Positions 1 through 11,990 of a stretch of 64,000 nucleotides of DNA are shown here, piece after piece. This DNA comes from Serripes groenlandicus. Taxonomy: Eukaryota; Mollusca; Bivalvia; Cardiida; Cardiidae. The notes under the pieces were generated by a model. The model did not search any database, had not been told where the DNA came from, and saw only the letters and a list, made by a program, of their open reading frames with translations. Made by a program: the position numbers and the translations under genes. Within the stretch, counting starts at the first letter, position 1. Each line of letters starts with the position of its first letter. Location: positions 132,001-196,000 of the forward strand of contig JASEVX010000094.1 in the NCBI GenBank assembly GCA_031761405.1. Reading direction: 5' to 3'.

Positions 1-71
1 TGCGATTTTTTTTTGTCAAAATCCACCTGGTGAAATTGTGTCTGCATGTGGGAAAGGGTTATAAGATTTAA

Positions 72-293
72 CCCTTTCCCTCATATAGACACTTTCTGAC
101 GCCTCCGCAGCAGACGGCTTTTTGAAAACATAGTGACAAAAGAAGAAATTACTCAAAACAAGCAATTTCTCCTTTTGTCATTATGTTTTCCACTTATAGT
201 CATAGGTTATCCATTCAATTATAGAGATTTTCTATTTGTTTACAAAATATGTTCAAAGTCGTCTGCTGCAGATTCGCTGTATGTGGGAAAGGG
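72..293 (+). mobile_element. Family A MITE (TTAACCCTTTCCC ends), inserted at a tandem-unit junction
   Basis: The element has terminal inverted repeats CCCTTTCCC...GGGAAAGGG flanked by TTAA, subterminal CTGCAGCAGACG / CGTCTGCTGCAG, and a central palindrome (AAGAAATTACTC...AGCAATTTCTCC). The same junction without insert is seen at 1552-1575 and 2821-2845, which proves the ends. Confidence 0.85.
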
Positions 294-799
294 TTTAAAG
301 AAGTCCCTCCAAGACGAATGGTCCTGCAGATAGTAATGACTAGATCTCCATTGTTGGTCATTGGTAACAAATAGGAAATATTTTCAGCTAAAAAACATGA
401 CTTTTCTATCCCTGTATATTTCTATCAATGCCTGTAATGTATATAATATACATTCATCTACAGTTGCTCCCTATGGTCAAAGGTTTATCACACTTATCTT
501 ATGGACACGCCGAGCTCCGATAACAACTTGAGCTGTTAATCCAGGGGCTGTGAGTTTGAACCCCAGCTCGGCTAACTTTCTTTCTGAAGTTTGACAAAAG
601 TCACTGTGACAAGCGTCATCTGTCTTCCACCAATGGGCTCACAAACAGTCTATGTGGGAAAATCAGCCAGTAGCTTGGAAATAATGTGTGTCGAGTACTG
701 GTGTGAGAACTGACCGCCGTGATATGACTGAAAAATTGTTTAAAACAGCGTTAAACCCAAAGCAACCTAATGAACACTCTTGTGTTTTTTTGCTTTCAG

Positions 800-1048
800 A
801 AATACAAGAAGGGATTCCGTACCTGTGTCAACGACAAGAATGCACAATTTTGAATATGAACAGGGTTCAGTAAAGGGTGTCTTTAAAAATCCTAACTACA
901 ATTCAGCATCAAGTTGTGAAGTTTCCGACAATGTGAGATCAAGTTTGTCTCCACCGCCATCCTATTGTGAAGTTCCCGACGATGTGAGACCAAGTTTGTC
1001 ACCACCAACATCGTTTGTCATGGTTATGCCATATAAACCCTCTCAAAG
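800..1048 (+). CDS. Possible exon with NPNY motif (tandem unit 1), cytoplasmic-tail-like
   Basis: The exon follows a strong acceptor (gtgtttttttgctttcag) and ends before gtgatt. It has 83 codons and is symmetric, phase 1-1 if internal. Without splicing, the frame stops at TGA 1050-1052, so it could also be a last exon. It encodes NTRRDSVPVSTTRMHNFEYE, GVFKNPNY, then two 17-residue repeats, SCEVSDNVRSSLSPPPS and YCEVPDDVRPSLSPPTS. NPNY fits an NPxY PTB/endocytic motif; the Ser-Pro repeats look like tail sequence. The exon is repeated with few changes at 2069. No partner exons identified; gene of origin unknown. Confidence 0.55.
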
Positions 1049-2068
1049 GTGATTTTGTTTAATCAACTTGTCCAGGTTTGCATCAGGAAGAGTCCATATA
1101 TACAAAGGTTGAGTTTGGCAGCCAACATTATAGCCAGGCTCAAACCTCGGGATGACAGAAATATTCCTTATTTATTGAGAAGTTTTCCAAATTGTTGCCA
1201 GCAATATTTCAAAATCGTCTGCTGCAGATTTGTTGCATGCTGTGCTGGAAAGGGTTAAGGTTTAATGCTGTGTCATCAATATCCTCGAAAATATTTTGAA
1301 AACCCAAACCAAGGGAAGAAAACACAGATATCTTGACCGTTATTGTTCTGCTACCCCTTTCCCACATACAACAAATCTGCAGCAGAAATATATAGGAATG
1401 AATTTGCAAAATCTCTGTACGGAAAATATTATTATTGTATAGAGTTGAAAACATTGTGGCAAAAGGAGAAGTTGCTAATCATTAGCAATTTCTCCTTTTG
1501 CGATTTGTTTGTCAAAAGTCACCTGGTGAAGTTGTGTCTGCTATGTGGGAAAGGGTTAAGATTTAAAAGAAGTCCCTCCAAGACGAATGGTCCTGCAGAT
1601 AGTAATGACTAGATCTCCATTGTTGGTCATTGGTAACAAATAGGAAATATTTTCAGCTAAAAAACATGAATTTTCTATCCCTGTATATTTCTATCAATGC
1701 CTGTAATGTATATAATATACATTCATCTACAGTTGCTCCCTATGGTCAAAGGTTTATCACACTTATCTTATGGACACGCCGAGCTCCGATAACAACTTGA
1801 GCTGTTAATCCAGGGGCTGTGAGTTTGAACCCCAGCTCGGCTAACTTTCTTTCTGAAGTTTGACAAAAGTCACTGTGACAAGCGTCATCTGTCTTCCATC
1901 AATGGGCTCACAAACAGTCTATGTGGGAAAATCAGCCAGTAGCTTGGAAATAATGTGTGTCGAGTACTGGTGTGAGAACTGACCGCCGTGATATGACTGA
2001 AAAATTGTTGAAAACAGCGTTAAACCCAAAGCAACCTTATGAACACTCTTGTGTTTTTTTGCTTTCAG

Positions 2069-2317
2069 ATATACAAGAAGGGATTCCGTACCTGTGTCAA
2101 CGACAAGAATGCACAATTTTGAATATGAACAGGGTTCAGTAAAGGGTGTCTTTAAAAATCCTAACTACAATACAGCAGCAAGTTGTGAAGTTTCCGACAA
2201 TGTGAGATCAAGTTTGTCTCCACCGCCATCCGATTGTGAAGTTCCCGACGATGTGAGACCAAGTTTGTCACCACCACCATCCTTTGTCATGGTTATGCCA
2301 TATAAACCCTCTCAAAG
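2069..2317 (+). CDS. Possible exon with NPNY motif (tandem unit 2)
   Basis: This is the copy of 800-1048 exactly 1,269 bp downstream, with the same acceptor and donor and an intact frame. Differences are mostly single amino-acid replacements (for example SASSCEV to TAASCEV, and PPTS to PPPS). Both copies staying open over 83 codons hints at selection, although the duplication may simply be recent. Confidence 0.55.
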
Positions 2318-2927
2318 GTGATTTTGTTTAATCAACTTGTCCAGGTTTGCATCAGGAAGAGTCCATATATACAAAGGTTGAGTTTGGCAGCCAACATTAT
2401 AGCCAGGCTCAAACCTCGGGATGACAGAAATATTCCTTATTTATTGAGAAGTTTTCCAGATTTTTGCCAGCAATATTTCAAAATCGTCTGCTGCAGATTT
2501 GTTGCATGCTGTGCTGGAAAGGGTTAAGGTTTAATGCTGTGTCATCAATATCCTCGAAAATATTTTGAAAACCCAAACCAAGGGAAGAAAACACAGATAT
2601 CTTGACCGTTATTGTTCTGCTACCCCTTTCCCACATACAACAAATCTGCAGCAGAAATATATAGGAATGAATTTGCAAAATCTCTGTACGGGAAGTATTA
2701 TTATTGTATAGAGTTGAAAACATTGTGGCAAAAGGAGAAGTGGCTAATCATTAGCAATTTCTCCTTTTGCGATTTGTTTGTCAAAAGTCACCTGGTGAAG
2801 TTGTGTCTGCAATGTGGGAAAGGGTTAAGATTTAAAAGAAGTCCCTTCAAGACGAATGATCCTGTAGATAGTAATGTCTAGATCTCCATTGTTTGTCAAT
2901 GGTAACATATAGGAGTATTCTCAGCTA

Positions 2928-3272
2928 AGATTGATTGATTTATTGATTGAGGTTTAACCCTTTCCCTCATATAGACGCTTTCTGACGCCTCTGCAGCAGA
3001 AGGCCTTTTGAAAACATAGTGACAAAAGAAGAAATTGCACAAAACGTGCAATTTCTCCTTTTGCCACAATGTTTTCCACTTTTTGTCATATGTTATCCAT
3101 TCAATTATGGAGATTTTCTATTTTTTGACAAAACACGTTCAAAGTCGTCTGCTGCAGAATTGTCGTATGAGGGAAAGGTTTAATGCAGTTTTCAAAAAAT
3201 AATTCAGTCATATCACGGCAGCCAGTTCACCTACTCATATGTTTCTTGGCTTTCTCACACCAAGCATCTGGC
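2928..3272 (-). mobile_element. Family D SINE interrupted by a family A MITE
   Basis: The TGATTGATT tail at 2930-2950 and the SINE body at 3184-3272 (cagtcatatcacggcagcc) are split by a family A MITE at 2958-3179, with TTAA at both ends (2954-2957 and 3180-3183). Confidence 0.75.
2958..3179 (+). mobile_element. Family A MITE nested in a SINE
   Basis: A full-length element with CCCTTTCCC / GGGAAAGG termini between two TTAA copies, and a central hairpin TTGCAC...GTGCAA. Confidence 0.85.
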
Positions 3273-3605
3273 TGCTTTTCTACATCTAGTTTGTCCCTAT
3301 TATCGAGAATTAAGAAATACTATTCTGCCTAAATACTATTGTAAATGGCCAACTAGGCAAAAGTTTGTACAGCTGCTTAAATGTCAATCTACAATAGTTA
3401 TGAGCAAGTTGGCTAAATTTACATACGAGGCTTTTATTTATCGCCAGAAAGAAAATGACAATTCTGTTTAACATTCCTAACTAACCATTTATTATATTTT
3501 TCTCATGTTATATAATATATATATTGTTGTCCGCCTGTAAGGACTATAAAACATTTGTAATTCGTCAATAAAAACTTTTGACTTGACTTGACTTGACTTG
3601 ACTTG
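3272..3605 (+). pseudogene. 5'-truncated non-LTR retrotransposon, 3' end
   Basis: From 3274 an open frame encodes the C-terminus of a LINE ORF2, including ILPKYYCKWPTRQKFVQLLK and ending TYEAFIYRQKENDNSV at the stop 3469-3471. A 3' UTR with AATAAA (about 3566) and a (GACTT)n tail at 3580-3605 follow. The RT domain is absent: a typical dead-on-arrival insertion. Confidence 0.8.
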
Positions 3606-3628
3606 ATCAAATCTAGATGATTGAACGA

Positions 3629-4650
3629 TTAGTTGATTGATTGATCGGTTGGTTGATTGATTGATTGATAAAAACTACCATTACTAGAGAGGTTTACTCC
3701 CAAATAGGAAAATCTAGTTACATTCTTTAAAATGTCATTATTATAATAAAGACTAACATTTTCCGGATGGTTTCCCTGTTTAAAAACCATTACAACCGTT
3801 TTATCGGTATTAACTGTAATGCCCCATTTAACACAATAGTTATTCAGTTGGTTCAATAAACTCTGTAATCCATCACTGGTATAAGCTAGCAAAACAGTAT
3901 CGTCTGCAAATAACAGGATAAATACTTTAAGTTCATCTGTGGTAAATGAATCATTTTCTTGTACTACAAGATTTTCGTACATGTCATTTATAAATAAAAT
4001 GAACACAAATGGCGACAACGGCTCGCCTTGTTTGACGCCCGAATAACTGTTGAAAAATTCGGAATAACTTCCGTTAGAACGAACACATGACTGTACTCGT
4101 TCATACATTGCATTTTAACTATCTTGCTCGAGGCACCCTGATTAAGTAGTTTTTGCCAAATACCGTTTCTATACACAAGGTCGAAAGCCTTCTTAAAATC
4201 AACAAAAGCGCAATATAACTTTTTCTTCTCGTGCTTTATAACTTTGTTAACAATCGAGCTAAGAATAAAAAATGCAGTCTGTAGTACTGCGCTTCTTTCG
4301 ATAATAGAAAATATCTTAGAGAAAATACTAGTTAAAGTTATCCCTCTATAATTATTTACATCAGATAAATTACCTTTTTTGAGAACTGGAACGATTATCC
4401 CTTTAGTCCAGCTTTCCGGATATAAACTGTTATTGTACATGTAATTGAACAATTTGCACAAGTTATGACTTAATATCGATTTACATTCTAAAAACATTTC
4501 TGGCAAAAAATTGTCGACACCTCCTCTTTCCGCTTTTAAGAAATAGCAGACTGCACTTCATCAACCGTGAAATCTCTAAGCGGAGGCTCTGTCTTGTCTA
4601 AATCTTCCGTGATTGTACAAATCCAAAATTCCGTGTTCGTGTGGTGCGGC
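3629..4650 (-). pseudogene. Degenerate non-LTR retrotransposon reverse transcriptase
   Basis: Minus-strand fragments in different frames encode RT blocks in order: VDEVQSAIS (about 4560), PEMFLECKSILSHNLCKLFN, VNNYRGITLTSIFSKIF, YCAFVDFKKAFD, GVKQGEPLSPFVF, LFADDTVLLAYT (catalytic FADD at about 3910) and VNTDKTVVMVFKQGN. At least two frameshifts and an early stop break the frame, so it cannot make an active enzyme. The 3' end abuts a short TGAT-rich stretch facing the plus-strand LINE end. It resembles CR1/Jockey-type LINEs, clade uncertain. Confidence 0.85.
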
Positions 4651-4659
4651 TTATTACAA

Positions 4660-5640
4660 ATTAAACCTGTACTGATGAATATTAACGGGCTCGTATTAAT
4701 TGTTTTACTATTTTGTTTACTTTATTAAATCTTCTTCGTCCGGATCTCTACGATTAATTAAGATTCAATTGTAGAGATTTTCCATTTTTCCGAAGATGTT
4801 TTCAAAGTCTTCCTTTGCAGACTTGTTGAATGTGGGAAAAGGTTAATTACCTGCTGATTCAATTTATGAAAGGTTTATGTTGCCTTATTGAATAGTTCAG
4901 ATTCACGGAAAAGTATTTAATTACAGGAATCATTTAATTAACTCAACAAGCGCCAATGATTTATTCATTTTTTGCAAACAATACAGATTGATGTGAGTCA
5001 ACGTGTAACGAGCCGTCTCACCTGAATCAGCATTGTTTTCATTTTATTTATCTAAATATTCCAGAATTCTTATCACATGAAAAATGGAGTCTCCCGATTT
5101 TAAACATGGGAGAGTCTACTTTAGGAAATCCGGCCCTTGAATAGTTAAATATTTGTCATTCAGTACCCACTAATAAATACACAGTACAATTTACTTCCTT
5201 ATCCTATTATTTTGCTTTTAAATAAATAATTTCAGAGTGTTAACAAGATTTTCCTTCAATTTGGCCTAGTTGTTGGCCCACTATGACCAATTTTCAATCT
5301 TGGTCTAGATATACTTAATATAAAGTTTCAACATGCTCAAGTCAAAAATGCGGCTTCATGCATATTAACAATTCCTTCAATTTAACCTTGTGACCTAGTT
5401 TTTACCTCAAATGACCCAGTTTCGAACGTGGCCTAGGTTTGATGTATGTTTTGATAAACTTAAATGAACATTGGATGCAAAATGTTGCCTGTAGGGTGTT
5501 AAAAAGGTAATTGTTGACAATGCACAGACAACAAAACGTGATCACAATAGCTCACGTTAAGCATTTTCTGCTCAGGTGAGGTAAAATCTGGTTGATACAA
5601 TTTTTTCCCTTAAAATAAACTTTTGAAAAAAAGTTGCAAG
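4660..5640. other. Non-coding A/T-rich sequence
   Basis: No exon seen. It contains a family A MITE fragment near 4770-4845 and, at 5270-5590, a dispersed element ending in a palindromic CTCACGTTAAGC...GCTCAGGTGAG motif. Related ends occur at 18835-18870, 24700-24740 and 38115-38145. Confidence 0.6.
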
Positions 5641-5781
5641 AAATAATGAAAATCTCTATAATTATACCCCCTTCGAAGAAGAGGGGGTATATAGGAGTCA
5701 CTGTGTCGGGCTGTCTGTCTGCCTGTCGGTCGGTCGGAAGCCATATTTTGTCCGGCCTATTTCTTACAAACCACTAGGTGG

Positions 5782-6456
5782 AATTCAATAAAATTAAATT
5801 GTACATGAAGCTTCTATACCAAGAGGAGATGTACATATCCTAAAGGGGTTACCATTGCATGTTATTTTACAGAGTTATGGTCCTTTTACCTATTAGGTTA
5901 TGGTGTAGGTCAAGGTGCTGTTTAGGGGGTATTTATTATCTTCAGTGATAGTTTTAGTTGAAAATGTAATTAATGAATAGTTTTGAAGCATTGAGGCGTT
6001 AAGAGGAACTGCTCTTGATGGTCAATGTTTTCAAAAATTGTCTGCTACAAACAAGCCAAAATGTGTATGTAGAAAGGGAGGGTGAAAGGTGAAATTGCCC
6101 TAGACAAGCAATTTCTCCAATTCAATAAAATTAAATTGTACATGAAGCTTCTATACCAAGAGGAGATGTACATATCCTAAAGGGGTTACCATTGCATGTT
6201 ATTTTACAGAGCTATGGTCCTTTTACCTATTAGGTTATGGTTTAGGTCAAGGTGCTGTTTAGGGGGTATTTATTATCTTCAGTGATAGTTTTAGTTGAAA
6301 ATGTAATTAATGAATAGTTTTGAAGCATTGAGGCGTTAAGAGGAACTGCTCTTGATGGTCAATGTTTTCAAAAATTGTCTGCTACAAACAAGCCAAAATG
6401 TGTATGTAGAAAGGGAGGGTGAAAGGTGAAATTGCCCTAGACAAGCAATTTCTCCA
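5782..6456. repeat. Direct tandem duplication, 337 bp x 2
   Basis: 5782-6118 and 6119-6455 are nearly identical (both start AATTCAATAAAATTAAATTG). Each ends in a diverged family A fragment with GTCTGCTACAAACAAGCC. No coding potential. Confidence 0.85.
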
Positions 6457-6469
6457 TTTCATACCATGT

Positions 6470-6565
6470 TATAATTATCCCCTCGTCTAACGAAGTTTGC
6501 GATGGCGATATAGTAACGGGAATGTTCGTTTGTTCGTTCGTCCGTGCCTCCGTCCGTAACAACCT
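6470..6565. repeat. Dispersed repeat, first of two copies
   Basis: About 90 bp starting ATACCATGTTATAATTATCC and rich in GTTCGTTCGTCCG. It is repeated at 7259-7352. Confidence 0.75.
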
Positions 6566-6952
6566 TGTGACCACTCTACAAGTATATGGCAAGGTCTAGA
6601 AGCCTATTTATTTTAAAGGTCATAGGTTAAAGGTGAAAGTCAAATTGGATTTTGAATACTGGGGGGATGTATCCGCTTTGCGGTGCCCTTGTTTAACATA
6701 TATTCTGTCATTTAAATGTTGCAAATTTTATTCTCAGATGTTCACAAATAAATGCATATCAGGAGATTGGTGTATTTATCTCGACACATCTGCAGCAGAC
6801 AACTTTCAAAACATGTAGTAAAACATATTAAATAATCTCTGCATGAAATTATTAGAATTGAGTATAGAGTTGAAATAATTGTGGCAACAAGAGATATTGC
6901 TCATTTGAGGTAATGTCAACAGTTGAGTAGGGATTAACAATAACAATTTCAT

Positions 6953-7956
6953 GATGCTGCGTTTACACTAGGCCACGATGTCTACGATCTCCGCGATTTG
7001 AGAGAATCGTGATGAGCGTGGGGGATCATGGGGTCGAATCATAGTGATCGTGAGGGAACGTGGTGGAATCGTAAGGATCGTGACAACATGTTTGGTTGTC
7101 AAAAACTTTGCCACGATTATGCCGATTTGACGCCAAATCTTGAGAGAACGTGGGAATCATAGTAGAGCGTAGTAGACCTTAACATACCGTAACCGAGCGT
7201 AACAGAACTTGATGCGCCATCGTAGGGGATATTGATGAACTTAGAAACACGATTCCTTCAATACCATGTTATAATTATCCCCTCGTCTAACGAAGTTTGC
7301 GATGGCGATATAGTAACGGGAATGTTCGTTTGTTCGTTCGTCCGCCCGTCCGTCCGTAACTACGATTCGTCAAGATACATTGAATAGCAAGTGTAATTAC
7401 ATCACGCTGTGACACGTTCTGCTACGAACATCCCGATAGGCATACACGCTTTGACATACTCTGATAAGTTCCCACGTGGTTCCCACGATGTGTATCCACG
7501 CTCTGCAAGCTCCATTACGTTTGCAACACTGAACAAGGAAACATCTATAGTTTTTGGTAGATTAAAAATATGCCAGCCTTTTTATACCAAATCGTGCTGC
7601 AAGCGTGGAGATTTTGCTCAAATCGTGGCCATAAATCGCAGGAGATCTTAACAGAACTTCGTGATCGTGAGAGATCTTAACAGAACTTCGTGATCGTGAG
7701 AGATCTTAACATAACATAACGGAACTTGACAGAACGTGATAGTATATCGTGACGATCGTAACAGAACTTGAAAGAACGTGATTAAAATCGTGGCAGATCT
7801 TGACCAGAGTCGGCTTCGTAACAAAACGCACTGAGAGCGCAGTAAAGCGTAGCCAAACGTGAAAAAGAAAAACTGATACAATAAATCGTCGAGCTCGCCG
7901 ATATTTTTTAATCGTGGACATCGTAGACATCGTGGCCTAGCGTAAACGTAGCATTA
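6953..7956. mobile_element. About 1-kb inverted-repeat (foldback-like) element
   Basis: The left end GCTGCGTTTACACTAGGCC followed by ACGATGTCTACGATC pairs with the right end GTAGACATCGTGGCCTAGCG then TAAACGTAGCATT. The interior is built from short repeats such as GATCGTGAGAGATCTTAAC and carries the 7259-7352 repeat. No transposase frame, so non-autonomous. Confidence 0.75.
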
Positions 7957-7999
7957 ATAACATTAAAATAGACAAAACGATGGTTTATTGAAGAAAATT

Positions 8000-10900
8000 G
8001 TCCTTATACTTTAATCTCAAAGATTATTCATTCACTTGACCTCGTTTTCGATATGACATGAATGGTTGTAAGGATAATGTTACGGAATGAGCAGTTTCTT
8101 GTGCATCTTCGCGTAAGTAACAATTCAGAAACGTTTAATTGTTAAAGGTTACTAAAAAAAAACTTTTAACTCTTTTACTCATACAGACGCCTCCACAGCA
8201 GACGATTTTTGAAAACATTTGGACAAAAGGAGAAATCACTCAAAATGAACTTATTTTTAGAGATTTTCTGATTTTTTGCCTAGATCTTTGCATAGTCGTC
8301 TGCTGAAGAATTGTTCTATGTAAGAAAGGGTTGGTTGAATAATCATATAGAATTTAAAGCGAAGCTGAAGGGTCTCACTAAATGCATATTGTACTGGAAA
8401 ATAGTTCAGACCTGGATCAGAAAGTGATAAGACATCCTTATTAAGAATGTACCTTATATGCTTCTTAGGGTAAACTAGATGTTTCTTAAATTATGTATTT
8501 ACTTTTTAAAATATTTGTTGTGATTTTGGTATGCAGCATTACCTCTACTACTCTACCCGTATTGTTCCAATAAGGTTCTTGGGATGAAAAATGGCTCTAT
8601 CTAAGGGGGACATTTTTTACATACAAAACATGTACTATAGTTAACCCTTTCCAGCATATAGTAGCTTTCTGACGCCTCTGCAGCAGACGGCTTTTTGAAA
8701 ACAGTGACAAAAGAAGAGATTGCTCAAAATGAGCAATTTCTCCTTTTTCCACAATGTTTTCTACCTTTAGTCATGTTATCCATTCAATTATAGAGATTTC
8801 TGCTGCAAAACTGTATACGAGGGAAAAGATTTATATAACAAATCTTGGTGTGTCGATTTTCAAGGTCAAATTGCCGGACAATCCGGCCTTACCGTCTTCA
8901 GCGGTTTCTTGTGTAGAAATGTTCCTTGGGTGACTTTATCAGATACCACCAAGCCATGTTGATTGGTAAAAAAACATGTCCACCAGGGTTGGGCTGTTTG
9001 GAGATTTTATTTGTGCAAAATGGTAGCGGAGGGATACCGACCCTCTTGGACCTCTTGTATTAGCTTACCTGACCACAACTTGAGTTAATGTGGTTGACTA
9101 TGTGGTTGGCATGACAAATCACATTGCATAAGTCAGGTGAGCGATCCAGGGCCATCATGGCCCTCTTGTTGACAAAATATGATCAAAGTCGTCTGCTGCA
9201 GATTTGTCGTATGGGGAAAAGGGTGAAGCATAATTTGCTTTTTTGGGCTATGATACAGGAAAACAAACGTAATGAAGAAGGCGGGAGGCTATATGATGAT
9301 GTCTTGGTTGTCAAAAGGTGATAGTCCTGGCAAATCTGAAGCACTGGACAATAAAAAGATGAAGCCATCGTGACATTTCTGTGATATTTTATTACATAAT
9401 AAATGCTTTAACTGTTTCCATTGTACAGAGGACGTTTTAAGAAACTATTGCTGCAGACAACTTTTAAAAGCATTGATAACAGTGGAAGTTTGCTCATTCT
9501 AAAAGCATTTGTTTTACTTTTGCCAGAAGCAACAATTCTGAAGACAAAGTCTTGGCAAAAATTTGGAAAATCTCTTTTTAAAAGAGTTCAAAACATAGTG
9601 ACAAAAGGTGAAATTGTTCATTATGAGCTACAATATTTTCAAAAGTCGTCTGCTGCAGACGCATCTATATGTTGGAAAGGGAGTTAAATCGGCAATATCT
9701 TGGATTAGATGAAACAACAAAATTACATTTATTTACAACGGATATGAATATATACATGATGGTCATTTTCGTCTTTTGGCACAATGTTTTCAAAAGTTGT
9801 CTGCTACAAACAAGCCAAAATGTGTCTGTAGAAAGGGACACATGTAGTTAAACATATTAAATAATCTCTATGCATAAAATTATTAGAATTGAGTAGAGTT
9901 GAAATAATTGTGGCAAAAGGAGAAATTGCTCATTTGAGCAATTGCTCATTTTGACGTAATGATTTCAAAAGTTGCCTTCTTCCGATGTTTCGGATATGTC
10001 AACAGTTGAATAGGGGTTATATATCACAATAACAACAAAATACTGGCCACTGCTTTTTTTGTTGACGGCTAACCAAAACAATTTTGATCTTAACCATTAT
10101 TGTTTAAAGACAAATGCTCTTAACATTGAAATAGAAATGTAACTTCAAAAGTTCTTGGATGTTCACAATATAATGGTTAGCCCTTTGATTGTTGGCTCTG
10201 AGTTTGTTAAGCCTATGCTGTCAGACTAGCCCCGACACTTCCCTGGCATGTGTCTAGACTCAGACACTCTTTTATGTCATCTGCTCAACTCAAAATAATG
10301 ATCTTAAAATTCCTATAATTGGCTATGGACTCATCCAAATGCATAGCTGGACAAGTTCATTTTAAAGATTCAGCATAGAAAGGGTTGACAGTGAGTGATA
10401 TAAACTGTTCCTTATTTTCCCTACACTGAGGGAGCTTAAAACTAACAATTCAATGGTGATTTTGTTAACCCTTTCCCTCATATAGGCGCTTCCTGACGCC
10501 TCTGCAACAGGCGACTTTTTGAAAACGGTGACAAAAAGAGCAATTTCTCCTTTTGCCGCAATGCTTTCCACTTTTAGTCATAGGTTATCTATTGAATTAT
10601 AGAGATTTTCTATTTTTTGACAAAATATGTTCAAAGCCGTCTGCTGCAGTATTGTTGTATGAGGGAAAGGGTTAAATATTTACATGATTTATTCAGAGGA
10701 CTACATAAGTGCGAGTAAACTGGTTTAATCCCAACAATATCTCTTATAATTTAACCAAACCCTAAGTTGTGGATACTTAAAAGAATTATCTGAGCGAGAC
10801 TATTCTTTTGAGTACGCACAAGATAGGGTTTGAGTATCAAATAAGGATTTCAGAACATGGAAAATATCCCTTATCTAGAGCTCTGTAGATTACATACAAT

Positions 10901-11400
10901 CAATGAAAATTAAACCTTTTTCCACATGCAACAAATCTGCAGCAGATTAATGTGAAAAACCAAAGGCACAAACATGTCAAATCTCTTAAAAGCAAAGCAA
11001 TTATTGAAAAGGGATGAAAACTTGTCACAAAAAATAGTCACAATTTTTTTAAAAATTATCAAAATGTGTCTCTTAGCGGTCAAGGGTTGATGAAAAGTAT
11101 GGGAATTTTGAACAGATGAAAATAATTAAAATAAAGACAAGAAACTACTGAAATGGCATATCATGAGCAATACTGTTTCAAAGTGTTGGCTTCTTGTTTT
11201 CAATGTTACACTTGCTGAACATTGGCCTCTAAAGCTCGTAGCTTTTTCCCACATACAACACATCTCCGGCAGACGACTTAAAACACATCTTTACAAAAAA
11301 TATGTAAGATATCAATAAATATTGGATAGAGGTGAAAAAACATTGTGGTAAATGGAGAAATTCCTCATGAGCAATTTCTCAATTTTGATACTTGTGTTTT
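8000..11400. other. Non-coding, MITE-rich sequence
   Basis: No exon seen. Family A copies: 8645-8834 (right end decayed), 10469-10671 (TTAA at both ends) and several fragments (8160-8335, 9185-9240, 9600-9700, 9770-9840, 10915-11090, 11240-11420). The rest is unassigned A/T-rich DNA. Confidence 0.6.
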
Positions 11401-11451
11401 TAAAAGCCGTCTGCTGTAATTTTGTTAAAATGCTTCTACTCGCATACACAT

Positions 11452-11457
11452 TTTATT
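11452..11457 (-). promoter_or_regulatory. Possible poly(A) signal AATAAA for the minus-strand gene
   Basis: AATAAA on the minus strand about 120 nt past the stop codon at 11578. The region is A/T-rich, so chance occurrence is quite possible. Confidence 0.3.
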
Positions 11458-11577
11458 TTAGTTTTTTTAACAGAATGCTCCCTGAAAACAGAGACATATA
11501 AACACATATATATATGTCTGCTGAAAACAAGTTTTTTTCCACAACTACACATTAGTATTTTTTATATTCATCCATGT

Positions 11578-11716
11578 TTACCAAGCTTTTCTTGAAGGTG
11601 GCCGTTTTTCAGTAGTATCATTATCGTTATCAGAAATAGTGTCGACCTTTTCTGGAATGTCATCGATTTGAGTATCTTCGTACAAATCCATACACGCACC
11701 TCCTTGAACCTGGTTC
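11578..11716 (-). CDS. Cytoplasmic tail exon 3 with stop codon
   Basis: The exon follows the acceptor ttcatttcag and reads on in the frame set by the two previous exons to TAA at 11580-11578. It encodes 46 codons including the stop, with CMDLYEDTQIDDIPEKVDTI and a C-terminal RPPSRKAW. The acidic stretch around Tyr (LYEDT) could be a phosphotyrosine site (inference). A 3' UTR would run toward lower coordinates, where an AATAAA lies about 120 bases on. Confidence 0.83.
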
Positions 11717-11762
11717 CTGAAATGAAAAAAAAAGAGTACACAATGTTTTAAACTCGATTTAA

Positions 11763-11947
11763 CCCTTTCCCTCATATATACCCTTTCTGACGCCTCTGCA
11801 GCAGACGGCTTTTTGAAAACATAGTGACAAAAGAAGAAATTGCACAAAACGTGCAATTTCTCCTTTTGACACAATGTTTTCAACTTTTAGTCATAGTATA
11901 GTTGTCTGCTATAGAGGCGTAAGAAAGCGGATACCTATGGGAAAGGG
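11763..11947 (+). mobile_element. Family A MITE in the last intron
   Basis: Flanked by TTAA at 11759-11762 and 11948-11951, with the central TTGCACAAAACGTGCAA hairpin. It lies about 45 bp upstream of the last exon's acceptor, gene-wise. Confidence 0.85.
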
Positions 11948-11990
11948 TTAAAGAAACCTGCCTGATTGAGAACATTGTTATTTCCTAGTA

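Larger units (their letters stand above)
301..2930. repeat. Tandem array of a 1,269-bp unit (two full units, part of a third, end of an earlier one)
   Basis: Unit 1 is 301-1569, unit 2 is 1570-2838, and a partial third runs to about 2930. Positions 1-70 match the end of a unit (compare 1500-1565), so at least one more unit lay upstream. Each unit contains a family D SINE (about 525-765 and 1794-2034), the NPNY exon, and a diverged family A MITE. Confidence 0.9.

Noticed and set aside
7409..7930. Open frames of 74 to 80 codons
   Set aside because: They lie within the 1-kb inverted-repeat element and are composed of its internal repeats.
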